This document shows positions 16,905-25,216 of a stretch of DNA of 64,000 nt, one piece after another. The position numbers were made by a program, and so were the translations under genes. This DNA is from Microbacterium paraoxydans (GTDB taxonomy: Bacteria > Actinomycetota > Actinomycetes > Actinomycetales > Microbacteriaceae), in assembly GCF_018224615.1 (NCBI RefSeq), contig NZ_JAGTUK010000001.1, forward strand, positions 868,001 to 932,000, in the 5' to 3' direction. Position 1 is the first letter of the stretch; each line of letters starts with the position of its first letter. The notes beneath the pieces were generated by a model. It did not search any database, had not been told where the DNA came from, and saw only the letters and a list, made by a program, of their open reading frames with translations.

Positions 16905-17509
16905 GTCACGCTCCCGTCCAGCACGCGGCGGGCACGGTCGAGGGCGGCCGACACGCGGGCGTCGATCACCCCGTGCTCCGGCACCGCGACGGCGTCACCG
17001 CGGTCGAGGGTGGCATCGGCGACGAGGGTGAAGCCGTGTCCGGTCGCGGCGGGGTCGTGCTCCAGCACGCGCAGGTCGTCGGGGTGCACGCGCACGGTGC
17101 GGGCGCCGGCGGCCTCCGGAACCGCGAGCACGCGGCGCAGGGCGGCGGCCGCGGCGGCGCCGGGGTCGCTGAGCTCGGCGGCGAGGATCAGCTCGGCCAG
17201 CTCGATCGCGTGGCGCAGCACCTGCTCGTGCGCGACGGCGGCGAGCTCCTGCTCGCGGGCGGTGAGGGAGGCGGCGGCCGCGTGGAGGGCGGCGACCGCG
17301 GTGGCCGTCTCGTGCGCACGGGCCGCCTCGCGCCGCGTCCGGTTCTCTTCGGCCGCCCTGGCCTCGGCCTCGGCCTGCGCTGCTCCCGCGCGGTAGCCCT
17401 CCGCGTGCCCCTCCGCGTAGCCGCGACGGCGAGCGCGCTCCTGCTCGGCGCGGTGGTCGGGGCCGCCGAGCCGCGGGAAGGCCGCGGGGGCGAACGCGTC
17501 AGTAGACAT
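16901..17509 (-). CDS. fliH: Flagellar assembly protein FliH
   Basis: FliH is the peripheral stalk and negative regulator of FliI. It has 202 residues. The first half is a long Glu/Ala/Arg-rich helix, including repeats like EGHAEGYRAGAAQAEAEARA. The C-terminal half has the conserved ELILAAELSDPG region and a V-type ATPase E-subunit-like fold with VRVHPDDLRVLE. The ATG at 17509 lies inside the end of fliG (11-nt overlap), the one non-standard overlap in operon 2. Confidence 0.92.
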   Translation of the reverse strand: MSTDAFAPAAFPRLGGPDHRAEQERARRRGYAEGHAEGYRAGAAQAEAEARAAEENRTRREAARAHETATAVAALHAAAASLTAREQELAAVAHEQVLRHAIELAELILAAELSDPGAAAAAALRRVLAVPEAAGARTVRVHPDDLRVLEHDPAATGHGFTLVADATLDRGDAVAVPEHGVIDARVSAALDRARRVLDGSVT

Positions 17510-18503
17510 ATTCGTCCTCGTCGGCGCGCTGCACCGTGATGTCGCCCGCGGCCTCCAGCTCGCGGATCGTGCGGACGATCTCGGCGCGTGCCTCCTCGAC
17601 CTGCGACATGCGCACGGGCCCGAGCGTGCGGGCCTCCTCGTCGAGGTTCTCCCGGTTGCGCTCCGAGACGTTGCGGCGGATCAGGTCGACGATGGGCTGC
17701 GGGGCGCCCTTGAGCGCCAGGGCGAGCGAGCGGATGTCCATGCCGCGCAGCACGCGCTGGGTATCGCGGTCGTCGAGCTTGACGATGTCGACGAACGTGA
17801 ACATGCGCGAGCGGATGTCCTCCGCGAGCGCGCTGTCGCGGTCTTCGATGCTCGCCAGCAGCGCCTTCTCGATCGTGGCCCCCGAGCGGCCGATGATCTC
17901 CACGAGCGGTTCGACGCCGCCCAGCACCTCCGGGGCGTCGCGCGAGGCGAAGCTGCCGGTGCGGGACTTGAGGGCGTCGGCGACGATCGCGATCGCCTCC
18001 TGCGACGCGGTGCCCATGGTCGCGATGGCCTGGGCCACGTCGGTGCGTGCCGGGTCGGGGAACGCCGCGAGCACCGCGGCGGCCTGATCCGCGGAGAGGT
18101 GGGCGAGCACGAGCGCGACGGTCTGCGGCAGCTCGCCGTCGAGCAGCGTGGCCAGTTGCGCGGGGTCGGCCGAGGCGAGGAACTCGAACGAGGCGCTCAT
18201 CGACGTGGAGCCCACGCGGCCCAGCACGGCGGCGGCGCGCTCGGCCCCGAACGAGGCCTCCAGGAGTCCGGCCGCGATGTCGCGTCCGCCGCGCGCGGGC
18301 GGCAGGTGGCCGGCGGCGATGCGGTGGAACTGTCCCAGCGCCTGTGCCGTGGTGGCCGCGTCGAGGTCCTGCAGTCCGATGATCTCGGCGGCGACCGCCT
18401 CCGCCTCGGCCTCGGACAGGTGCTTCATGACCTCGACCGCCTGGGCGCGGTCGAGGTTCATCAGCACCACGGCGGCGGTCTGCCGGTCGGTCAGCCCGGT
18501 CAC
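17499..18503 (-). CDS. fliG: Flagellar motor switch protein FliG
   Basis: FliG links the MS ring to the C ring and interacts with MotA to produce torque. It has 334 residues, the usual length, starting with GTG at 18503, which overlaps the fliF stop. The N-domain contains TDRQTAAVVLMNLDR, the middle domain LATLLDGELPQTVALVLAHL, and the C-terminal torque helix contains the expected alternating charges (EDIRSRMFTFVDIVKLDDRD). All domains are complete. Confidence 0.97.
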   Translation of the reverse strand: MTGLTDRQTAAVVLMNLDRAQAVEVMKHLSEAEAEAVAAEIIGLQDLDAATTAQALGQFHRIAAGHLPPARGGRDIAAGLLEASFGAERAAAVLGRVGSTSMSASFEFLASADPAQLATLLDGELPQTVALVLAHLSADQAAAVLAAFPDPARTDVAQAIATMGTASQEAIAIVADALKSRTGSFASRDAPEVLGGVEPLVEIIGRSGATIEKALLASIEDRDSALAEDIRSRMFTFVDIVKLDDRDTQRVLRGMDIRSLALALKGAPQPIVDLIRRNVSERNRENLDEEARTLGPVRMSQVEEARAEIVRTIRELEAAGDITVQRADEDEYVY

Positions 18504-20128
18504 GCGTGCGACCGATCGTCGATGAGGGTGCGCAGCAGTTCGGCCGTGCGCTGCGGGTCCTGGCGGGTGAGGGCGCCGATCTCGGCCCGGCGGCGCTCGA
18601 GGCTGACCTGCGCGGGCTCGGGCTCCGGGTCGGGCTCGGGGTCGAGGTCGGGTGCGGGCTCCAGGAACGCGAGCGGCGTGGTGGGTGCCTCCAGCGCGGC
18701 GGTGGGGGCCTCGGCGGAGAGGGCGGACAGCGCGGGCGGGCGCTCGCCGAACAGCTGGTCGAACTCCTCCACGCGGCCGGCCTTGCGGCGCGCGCGGATG
18801 ATGTACGCGGCGATCGCGGCGATCAGGGGGATCGCGATGGCCGCGGCGATGATGATCGTGTTGAGCAGCGCGGCCTGCCGTTCCGCGTTCTCGGCGTCCT
18901 TCGCCGCCTGCAGCGCGGCCTGGGCGGACTCGGCGTCGGTCTTGCTGAACGCGACCAGCTCGACCGTGAGGTCGTCGCCGCGGGAGCGGTCGATGCCGGC
19001 GGCGGTGGCCACGAGGTCGCTGAGCTGCGCGGAGCTGAGGTCGCCGCCCGCACCCGCGTCGACCGCGACGGACACCGACTGGCGCAGCAGCGTGCCCGCC
19101 GGGGTCGAGGTGCTCTCGGTGGCCTTGTTGACCGCGTTGGTGCGGCTCTCCTCGGTGGCGGTGTAGGTGCCGTCGCCGTTGCCGTTGGGCACCGCGATGT
19201 TGTCGGGGCCGAGCACGCCCGCCTCGGACGTGGAGCCGTTGCTGTTCTGCTCGCGGACCTCCTCGGTCAGCGGCGGGGCGCCCTCGGCGGGGGTGTAGGT
19301 CTCCTCGATGCGCTCGTTCACGGAACGGTCGATCTCGGCGACGACCGTGACGGTGGCGTTGCCCGGCCCGACCACGGTGTCGAGCATCTGCTGCACGCTC
19401 GCGGTCACGCGCGCCTCGTAGTCGCCCGCCTGCTGGTCGAGGCCGCCCGTGGCTCCCACGCCGACGGCCGACAGCGTGCGCCCGGTCTGGTCGACCACCG
19501 CGACGTTCTCCGGCTTCATGCCGCTGACCGCCGCGGAGGTGAGGTGCACGATCGCCTCGACCTGCTTCTGGTCGAGCGTGCTGTTCCCCGCGGTCTCCAC
19601 GAACACGGAGGCGGTCGCGTCGACGGTCTCCGACACGAACACGCTCTCCTCGGGGATGGCCAGCTGCACGGATGCGGCGGAGACGCCGTCGATCGCGGAG
19701 ATGGTGGCGGCGAGCTCGCCCTCGATCGCGCGCTTGTAGGTGACGGACTGCTGGAACTCGGAGGTCGTGACGCCCATGTCGTCGAGCAGCGAGTACCCGG
19801 CGCTGTTGGCGCTGGGCAGCCCGGCGGACGCGGCCGCGAGGCGCTGGTCGTACACGTCCTTCTCCGGCACGAGCACGGTGGCCCCGCCGTCGGCGAGCTC
19901 GTAGGGCACGGACGCGGAGCGCAGCTGCTCGACCACGGCGTTGGCGTCGCTCGCGCTCAGTCCGGAGAACAGCGGGGTGTAGGTGGGGCGGCTGAGCCAG
20001 CTCGACAGGGCGATGATGCCGAGGGCGAGCACGGCGACACCGATGATGGCGATGGTGCGCTGGGCGAGCGAGAACCCCGCGATGACACGGCGGATGCGCT
20101 GGAACGCGCCGGCGACGGCCGGGGGCAT
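18500..20128 (-). CDS. fliF: Flagellar MS-ring protein FliF
   Basis: FliF polymerises into the MS ring. It has 542 residues with two transmembrane helices, near residues 22-45 and 425-448, enclosing a large external part. The SctJ-type ring-building motifs are visible (YTPLFSGLSASDANAVVEQL and FQQSVTYKRAIEGELAATIS). The C-terminal cytoplasmic tail (residues about 450-542) would bind FliG and contains an acidic Pro-Glu-Asp repeat (DPEPDPEPEPA). The ATG overlaps the fliE stop. Confidence 0.97.
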   Translation of the reverse strand: MPPAVAGAFQRIRRVIAGFSLAQRTIAIIGVAVLALGIIALSSWLSRPTYTPLFSGLSASDANAVVEQLRSASVPYELADGGATVLVPEKDVYDQRLAAASAGLPSANSAGYSLLDDMGVTTSEFQQSVTYKRAIEGELAATISAIDGVSAASVQLAIPEESVFVSETVDATASVFVETAGNSTLDQKQVEAIVHLTSAAVSGMKPENVAVVDQTGRTLSAVGVGATGGLDQQAGDYEARVTASVQQMLDTVVGPGNATVTVVAEIDRSVNERIEETYTPAEGAPPLTEEVREQNSNGSTSEAGVLGPDNIAVPNGNGDGTYTATEESRTNAVNKATESTSTPAGTLLRQSVSVAVDAGAGGDLSSAQLSDLVATAAGIDRSRGDDLTVELVAFSKTDAESAQAALQAAKDAENAERQAALLNTIIIAAAIAIPLIAAIAAYIIRARRKAGRVEEFDQLFGERPPALSALSAEAPTAALEAPTTPLAFLEPAPDLDPEPDPEPEPAQVSLERRRAEIGALTRQDPQRTAELLRTLIDDRSHA

Positions 20129-20433
20129 CAGGCCTGCATCCGCATGATCTCGTTGAACGCGTCGACGCCCTTGTTGCGGACGGCGGCGACGAGTTCGAGG
20201 GTGACGGCGGCGCGCGACGACGCGATCATGGCCGCGTGGATGTCGTCGAGGTCGCCCGTGACGGCGGCGACCTTGAGCGCGTCGGAGTCGGACTGCAGCG
20301 CGCGCAGCTCGTCGATCGCGCCCGTGATGCTCGTGCCGAACGCGGAGCCGTCCGTGGTCTTCGCGCCGGTGACGGGCGACGTCGTGAGGCCGAGGGAGGA
20401 GGCGACGGCCTCGATGCCGGAGATCGCGCTCAT
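20128..20433 (-). CDS. fliE: Flagellar MS ring-rod junction protein FliE
   Basis: FliE connects the MS ring with the rod. It has 101 residues from the ATG at 20433, the usual length. The C-terminal half is the conserved part (DDIHAAMIASSRAAVTLELV, then RNKGVDAFNEIMRMQA). The flgB-flgC-fliE-fliF order is the canonical start of the basal-body operon. The start overlaps the flgC stop and the stop overlaps the fliF start, both ATGA. Confidence 0.95.
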   Translation of the reverse strand: MSAISGIEAVASSLGLTTSPVTGAKTTDGSAFGTSITGAIDELRALQSDSDALKVAAVTGDLDDIHAAMIASSRAAVTLELVAAVRNKGVDAFNEIMRMQA

Positions 20434-20825
20434 GCGTTGCGTCCGATCTGCAGTGCCGACTCGTAGGTCGTGCGGGCGCGGTCGACGATGCCTGCGCTGG
20501 CCTGGTAGCCGCGCTGGGCGAGGATCAGCTGGCTCATCTGGTCGCCGAGGTCGATGTCGGGGTAGCGCACGTAGCCGGCGGCGTCGGCGAGCGGGTGGTC
20601 GGGCTGGTGCACGAGGCGGCCTTCCGCGCTGCCCTGCACGGTGCCGGCGACGTAGACGCCGGGCGACTGGGCGCTGGTCTGCGCCAGGATGTAGCGCGCA
20701 CGGAACGCGGCGCCGTCGGTCGAGGTGACCGTGTTGATGTTGGAGATGTTGTCGCTGATGGCGTCGAGCCACTTGCGGTGCACGGTCAGGCCGGTGCCGG
20801 CGATGCCGATCGCGTCGAAGGTCAT
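20430..20825 (-). CDS. flgC: Flagellar proximal rod protein FlgC
   Basis: FlgC is a proximal rod subunit. It has 131 residues from the ATG at 20825. The N-terminal axial motif (IAGTGLTVHRKWLDAISDNI then SNINTV) and the C-terminal motif (QMSQLILAQRGYQASAGIVD) are clear. A longer frame extends upstream through flgB but is a shadow. Overlaps flgB and fliE by 4 nt each. Confidence 0.95.
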   Translation of the reverse strand: MTFDAIGIAGTGLTVHRKWLDAISDNISNINTVTSTDGAAFRARYILAQTSAQSPGVYVAGTVQGSAEGRLVHQPDHPLADAAGYVRYPDIDLGDQMSQLILAQRGYQASAGIVDRARTTYESALQIGRNA

Positions 20826-21163
20826 GAGGTCCTCATCGCGGTGCGCATCGACGAGAACGACCCGTTCACGGCCTGCGTCGCGAACTGGTAGCGCAGCATC
20901 GTGTCGATGCTGGAGAGCGTCTCGGTATCGAGGTTGACGTTGTTGCCGTTCAGCCGGGTGGGCTCGAGCGACGTGCCGACCGTGGCGGACGCGCGTCCGT
21001 CGCCGCGGGCGATCGAGTCGGCGAGGGCCTCCTCGAACTTCACGCGCTTGGCGTGGTAGTCGGGGGTGTTGATGTTGGCGATGTTGTCGGCGATGGCCCG
21101 CTGGCGCAGCGAGAGCCCATCGAGCGCACTCGTGAGTGCGGTGATGGTGACAGAGTCGAACAC
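20822..21163 (-). CDS. flgB: Flagellar proximal rod protein FlgB
   Basis: FlgB is a proximal rod subunit and the first gene of operon 2. I take the GTG at 21163 as the start (113 residues, beginning MFDSVTITALTSALDGLSLR) because GGGGAG sits 7 nt upstream and FlgB proteins normally begin a few residues before this motif. The frame is open up to an ATG at 21232, but that codon coincides with the transcript start predicted from the FliA-type promoter, so it cannot have a leader. The axial motif DNIANINTPDYHAKRVKFEE is intact. Confidence 0.93.
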   Translation of the reverse strand: MFDSVTITALTSALDGLSLRQRAIADNIANINTPDYHAKRVKFEEALADSIARGDGRASATVGTSLEPTRLNGNNVNLDTETLSSIDTMLRYQFATQAVNGSFSSMRTAMRTS

Positions 21164-21238
21164 GAACCGGCTCCCCGTGTGTGGTGGAAATGGCCGATCC
21201 CTGGCCGAGTCTTGCGAGCCATCCGTGCTCACGGTGCA

Positions 21239-21265
21239 CTGTCGGCCGGTGTGACCGGTTCGTTA
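21239..21265 (-). promoter_or_regulatory. FliA/sigma-28-type promoter for flgBC-fliEFGHIJK-flgDE
   Basis: On the minus strand TAAC (21265-21262), exactly 15 nt, GCCGACAG (21246-21239). It predicts transcription from about 21232 and a leader of about 70 nt before the flgB GTG. No other promoter-like site is apparent inside this 11-gene operon. Confidence 0.8.
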
Positions 21266-21273
21266 GGCGTCCG

Positions 21274-21567
21274 TCAGCCGTCCACGTCGAGGTAGGCAGG
21301 CGCGTCGGGTTCGCGCGGGGCCGGCACCCGGTTCACGGCGCCGAGGTGCTGGCGGAGCCCGTCGCGCTCGCCGCGGACGCGCTCCATGGCGGCGCGCTGC
21401 CGGTCGATCAGGCGGCGGGCGCGTTCGGCGAGGTGCGGGGGCAGCGGCGTGGCCGGCGGCGTCCACGGCGGCAGCTGGTGCGCGTCGAGAGTGCCGTCCG
21501 GGGCGGCGAGGATGCGCTCGGCGTCCTCTTCCATCCGGTCGAGCAGCTCGTCCCACTCCGCGCTCAC
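21274..21567 (-). CDS. Conserved small protein after fliS, possible FliT-like chaperone
   Basis: A 97-residue protein from the GTG at 21567, which overlaps the fliS stop (GTGA). It is charged and mostly helical: an N-terminal helix (EWDELLDRMEEDAERIL), a Pro-rich turn (PPWTPPATPLPPHL) and a C-terminal helix (ERARRLIDRQRAAMERVRGE). The fliD-fliS-X position is where fliT, the FliD chaperone, lies in other bacteria, and size and helicity fit, but I see no sequence motif that proves it. The frame extends to an ATG at 21606 inside fliS. Confidence 0.7.
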   Translation of the reverse strand: MSAEWDELLDRMEEDAERILAAPDGTLDAHQLPPWTPPATPLPPHLAERARRLIDRQRAAMERVRGERDGLRQHLGAVNRVPAPREPDAPAYLDVDG

Positions 21568-21956
21568 GCGCGGTTCTCCGCGAGCGACCGCGAGGCCTCG
21601 TGCCACGCGTCGCGCAGGGGGGCGACGATGCCGCGGCAGGCGTGGGTGCGCTCGGGGTCGCGGCCGATGTTGGCGCCGATGAGCGTCTGGCTGAGGAAGA
21701 CGTAGATCGAGCGGAGCCCGGCGCTGCCGTTCCAGTCGTCGGTGAGCGATGAGGTCAGCTCGGCGACGATGGCCTGCGCGTGCTGCAGCTGCACGTTCGC
21801 CTCGGCCCAGTCGCCCGCGCGCTGGGCGGTCTCCCCGCGTTCGATGTCGAGCAGCAGGCGGTCGTACAGCATCGTGACGAGGCGCTCCGGCGGGGCGGAC
21901 AGGATGGCGTCCTCGCGGTAGCGCTGCTGGGCGCGCAGGGCGGCGTTCATGCTCAC
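21564..21956 (-). CDS. fliS: Flagellin export chaperone FliS
   Basis: FliS binds the C-terminus of flagellin before export. About 130 residues. The start is either the GTG at 21956, overlapping the fliD stop as GTGA, or the ATG two codons later at 21950. The family core is evident (AQQRYREDAILSAPPERLVT, MLYDRLLLDIERGE, and SIYVFLSQTLIGANIGRD). It sits in the usual fliD-fliS order, downstream of fliC. Confidence 0.95.
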   Translation of the reverse strand: MSMNAALRAQQRYREDAILSAPPERLVTMLYDRLLLDIERGETAQRAGDWAEANVQLQHAQAIVAELTSSLTDDWNGSAGLRSIYVFLSQTLIGANIGRDPERTHACRGIVAPLRDAWHEASRSLAENRA

Positions 21957-23341
21957 GATCCCGATCCCGAGCGGCTGCTGGGCAGGGCGCTGATCTGCGA
22001 GGCGAGGTACGACGACTGCGACTGCATCTCCGACAGCATCACCTCGAGCCGGGCGTAGGTGCGCTCGAGCGACGCCTTGCGCTGCGCGAGTCGCACGTCC
22101 CACCGTTCCATCTGCTCGCCGAGGCTCTTGACCTCGCTCTCCTGTCCGGTGATGCGGGAGGTGAGCAGCCCGTCGTACTTGTCGGAGAACGAGGTGGCGG
22201 TCTCCTCGATGCGCGCGGCGACCGCGGAGAACAGGGAGCCGACCGCGTCGGGGTCCTTCGCGAGCGCCTCGGCGAACTTCTCCTCGTCGAACGTGAGCTT
22301 GCCGTACATGTCGGTCGAGATGCCGATGCTCGACGGGGAGACCCCGTTCACGGGGTGCTGCACGGCGTCGGCGAGCGCGGTGCGCATGCCGCGGATGGTG
22401 CTGTCGCCGGTGAAGACGCCGAGGGTGGTCTTGCCGCCCTGGGTGGAGGCGACGGTGGCCTTGGAGCCGTTGTCGATGCGCGTGAAGATGTCGGTGAGGA
22501 GGGCGATGAACTCCCCGGAGGCCTTGGTGCGCGCCTCGGTGTCGACCGCGACCGACAGGGTGACGGGGGTCGTGGAGGCGGCGGACACGGTCACGTCGAC
22601 ACCGGGGAACAGGTCGGTGAAGGTGTTGTTCGCGGAGGTGAGCACCTGCTCGGCGCCGGTCCCGGCCCACAGGCGCACCTGCGCGTCGGTGCCGGTGGCG
22701 ATCACGGCGGCCCCGGTCTCGGTGGCGAGGTCGGTCGCCGTCCCGTTCTGCACGGAGGCGAGGTCTCCGCGGTAGACGCGGAAGCGGCCGGCCTCGCCGG
22801 ACTCCTCGGCGCGCAGCTGCAGGCGGAAGAGCGCGTTGCCGTCGGCGTCGCGCCCGGCGGGGACCGCGGTGGCCACGATGCCGGTGTCGGCGTCGTTGAT
22901 GGCCTGGGCGATGTCCTGCATCGAGGTGGTGTCGGCCTGCACCTGCACGCGTTCGCCCGCCGCGTTCTCGAGCGTGAGCACGGGCGGGTCGGCGGGCCAG
23001 GCGCGTGCGGCGGCGGAGACGACGGTGTGGGTCTGGGCGACGCGGTCGACGACGACGTCGGTGGTGAGCGGGGCGGCTCCCGCGCGCAGGGCGATCTTGA
23101 CCGATTCGGACGACGAGGTCCCGGTGAACCGGTCGAGCCCGCCGGGGGCGGCGGCCTTCTCCGCGGCGCTGGCGAGGTTCTGCACCGCGGTGTTGAGGGT
23201 GCGCAGCTGCGCCATGATCGCGTTCTTGTCGTCGATCTTGGCCTTGAGCAGCGTGCGCGGGATCGCGTGCACGTCCATGAGCGCCTTGATGACCTCGGTG
23301 GTCTTCAGGCCGGACACGAGGCCGTCGAGCGAGAGCGACAT
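21953..23341 (-). CDS. fliD: Flagellar filament cap protein FliD
   Basis: FliD caps the filament and folds incoming flagellin. It has 462 residues. The N-terminal FliD_N domain starts MSLSLDGLVSGLKTTEVIKA and continues into coiled coil. The C-terminal FliD_C domain includes YGKLTFDEEKFAEALAKDPD and a final coiled coil with RLEVMLSEMQSQSSYLASQI. It lies 88 nt after fliC, beyond a strong hairpin, so it is either expressed by read-through or from an unrecognised promoter. Confidence 0.95.
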   Translation of the reverse strand: MSLSLDGLVSGLKTTEVIKALMDVHAIPRTLLKAKIDDKNAIMAQLRTLNTAVQNLASAAEKAAAPGGLDRFTGTSSSESVKIALRAGAAPLTTDVVVDRVAQTHTVVSAAARAWPADPPVLTLENAAGERVQVQADTTSMQDIAQAINDADTGIVATAVPAGRDADGNALFRLQLRAEESGEAGRFRVYRGDLASVQNGTATDLATETGAAVIATGTDAQVRLWAGTGAEQVLTSANNTFTDLFPGVDVTVSAASTTPVTLSVAVDTEARTKASGEFIALLTDIFTRIDNGSKATVASTQGGKTTLGVFTGDSTIRGMRTALADAVQHPVNGVSPSSIGISTDMYGKLTFDEEKFAEALAKDPDAVGSLFSAVAARIEETATSFSDKYDGLLTSRITGQESEVKSLGEQMERWDVRLAQRKASLERTYARLEVMLSEMQSQSSYLASQISALPSSRSGSGS

Positions 23342-23365
23342 GCGCGTTCCCTTCCGTGTGGTGCA

Positions 23366-23401
23366 GGGTCCGGGTGACGGACGACGCCGTCACCCGGACC
23401 C
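23366..23401 (-). terminator. Strong hairpin after fliC
   Basis: A perfect 15-bp stem (GGGTCCGGGTGACGG at 23366-23380 with CCGTCACCCGGACCC at 23387-23401) and a 6-nt loop lie between fliC and fliD. It probably terminates or attenuates the fliC transcript, so flagellin mRNA would exceed cap and chaperone mRNA. Confidence 0.85.
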
Positions 23402-23429
23402 CTGGTGCGATTCAGTGCTGCGGTGCGGA

Positions 23430-24260
23430 TCAGCGCAGCAGCTGGAGCACGCCCTGGTTGGCCTGGTTGGCCTGCGCGAGCATCGCGGTACCCGCCTGCG
23501 ACAGGATGTTCGCCGACGTGAACTTGACCATCTCGGACGCCATGTCGGTGTCGCGGATGCGGCTCTCGGCGGCGGCGAGGTTCTCGGCCGACACGTTGAG
23601 GCTGTTGATGGTCGACTCGAAGCGGTTCTGCAGCGCACCGTAGCCGGCACGTGCGGTCGAGACCGCCTGGATCTGCGTGTCGATGCCTGCCAGAGCGGCA
23701 CCGTACGTCGCGGCGTCCGTCATGGTCGCCGCGAGCGTCTTGATGTCCGCACCGAGGGTGTCGAAGTCGGTCAGGGCGACCGAGATCTGGTCCTCGGCGG
23801 CGACCGCGCCCGCACCCACCTGGAACGTCAGCGTCGTGCCGCCCGAGAGCAGCTTGATGCCGTTGAAGTTCGTGCTGTCGGCGATCCGGGTGAGCTCGTC
23901 ACCGAGGGTGTTGATCTCCTTCTGGATCGCGTCGCGCGACTTCGCGTTGTTCGAGTCGTTCGCACCCTGAGCGGTCAGGTCGCGAACGCGCTGCAGGATG
24001 GAGTGGACCTCGGTCAGGGCGCCTTCCGCGGTCTGGATGACCGAGATGCCGTCCTGAGCGTTGCGGGCCGCGACGTTCAGGCCGTTGACCTGCGAACGCA
24101 GGCCCTCGGAGATCGCGAGGCCGGCGGCGTCGTCCGCTGCACGGTTGATGCGCAGACCGCTCGAGAGCTTCTCGAGCGACTTCGACAGGTCGTTCTGCGT
24201 GCTGGACAGGTTGCGGTAGGCGTTGAGCGCCGACACGTTGGTGTTGATCTGCATACCCAT
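23430..24260 (-). CDS. fliC: Flagellin FliC
   Basis: Flagellin is the filament subunit. It has 276 residues, a short form with complete D0/D1 ends and a small variable middle (about residues 135-200). The N-terminus is MGMQINTNVSALNAYRNLSS, followed by SGLRINRAADDAAGLAISE. The C-terminus is the conserved ILSQAGTAMLAQANQANQGV followed by LQLLR. Codon use is unusually restricted, as in highly expressed genes. A good RBS (GGAGGAAACCCTC before the ATG) and its own FliA-type promoter are present. Confidence 0.98.
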   Translation of the reverse strand: MGMQINTNVSALNAYRNLSSTQNDLSKSLEKLSSGLRINRAADDAAGLAISEGLRSQVNGLNVAARNAQDGISVIQTAEGALTEVHSILQRVRDLTAQGANDSNNAKSRDAIQKEINTLGDELTRIADSTNFNGIKLLSGGTTLTFQVGAGAVAAEDQISVALTDFDTLGADIKTLAATMTDAATYGAALAGIDTQIQAVSTARAGYGALQNRFESTINSLNVSAENLAAAESRIRDTDMASEMVKFTSANILSQAGTAMLAQANQANQGVLQLLR

Positions 24261-24316
24261 GAGGGTTTCCTCCGTGATTGATGTACAGGGGACCGTCCGT
24301 GGTCTCCTGCACTCAC

Positions 24317-24343
24317 CTATCGGCGGGGGAGGGGCGTGCGTTA
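24317..24343 (-). promoter_or_regulatory. FliA/sigma-28-type promoter for fliC
   Basis: On the minus strand TAAC (24343-24340), exactly 15 nt, GCCGATAG (24324-24317). The -10 is the best match of the minus-strand set to the FliA consensus. Predicted start near 24310, leader about 50 nt. The -35 side CCCCTAACGCACGCC is identical to that of the fliM promoter. Confidence 0.88.
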
Positions 24344-24357
24344 GGGGTGAGGCGCGC

Positions 24358-25161
24358 TCAGGCGGGGGCTGCGGTGCGGAACACCTCGCCGATGCGGGCG
24401 CCGGCGGCCTCGGCGATGCGGGCGAAGTAGGCGTCGCGCGCGGCGGGCGAGATGCGGGTGGAGGCGACGGGTTCTGCGGTGCCCTCCGCGAAGTAGCGGT
24501 CGAGTGCGTCGCGCAGCAGGCGCACGGCTTCCGATCGCTGCTGCGACACGGCGGAGTGGGTGACGCCGAGTTCTTCGGCGATCTCCTTCACGGGGCGCTC
24601 GTCGATGTACACGGCCTGCACGATGCGGCGCATGCGCTCGGGCAGGGCGGCGACCGCGTGCTCCAGCACCTCGCGGCGCTCTCCGACGAGCGCGGATTCC
24701 TCGGGCAGGGGCACGTCGGCGACGAGGTCGCGGGCGGCCGGGTCGTCGATGGTCGACACGGTGCGGGCGGCGTCGGCGAGCGCTTCGGCCACGGCTTCCC
24801 GTGACGAGCCCATGGCGGTGGCGATCTCGGTCACGGTGGCGGTGCGGCCCAGGGCGGCGGTGAGGGTGTCGCGCACGGCGACCGTCTCCTTGATGCGCTT
24901 GCGGATCCCGCGCGACGCCCAGTCCATGGCGCGCATCTCGTCGGCGAACGCGCCGAGGATGCGGCGCCGGGCGTAGGCGCCGAAGGGCACGCCGAGGGCG
25001 GGGTCGTACGCGTCGGCGGCGGTCACGAGGGCGAGCGCGCCGACGGCGGCGAGTTCTTCGCGGGGGATGTGGGTTGCCCGAGCATGGGTGTCCGCAGCGA
25101 GATAGCCGACCAGGGGGAGGTTGGCCTCGACGAGGCGGTTGCGCTCAGCGCGCGACGACAT
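24358..25161 (-). CDS. fliA: Flagellar sigma factor of the FliA/WhiG type
   Basis: A 267-residue sigma-70-family factor with regions 2, 3 and 4 and no region 1.1, as in FliA/WhiG. Region 2 includes DAYDPALGVPFGAYARRRIL and DEMRAMDWASRGIRKRIKE. Region 3 is TVTEIATAMGSSREAVAEAL. Region 4 includes PVKEIAEELGVTHSAVSQQR. I chose the ATG at 25161 (AGAGAGG about 12 nt upstream) over 25221, which lies in the palindromic control region and lacks an RBS. The extra C-terminal 40 residues after region 4 are unusual. It is the natural candidate to recognise the five TAAC-N15-GCCGATAG promoters here. No flgM anti-sigma gene is visible. Confidence 0.9.
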   Translation of the reverse strand: MSSRAERNRLVEANLPLVGYLAADTHARATHIPREELAAVGALALVTAADAYDPALGVPFGAYARRRILGAFADEMRAMDWASRGIRKRIKETVAVRDTLTAALGRTATVTEIATAMGSSREAVAEALADAARTVSTIDDPAARDLVADVPLPEESALVGERREVLEHAVAALPERMRRIVQAVYIDERPVKEIAEELGVTHSAVSQQRSEAVRLLRDALDRYFAEGTAEPVASTRISPAARDAYFARIAEAAGARIGEVFRTAAPA

Positions 25162-25216
25162 GGGGGATGATCCACCTCTCTGGATGCACTCCGAAAGCTC
25201 CGTGGCGAGGGGTAGA

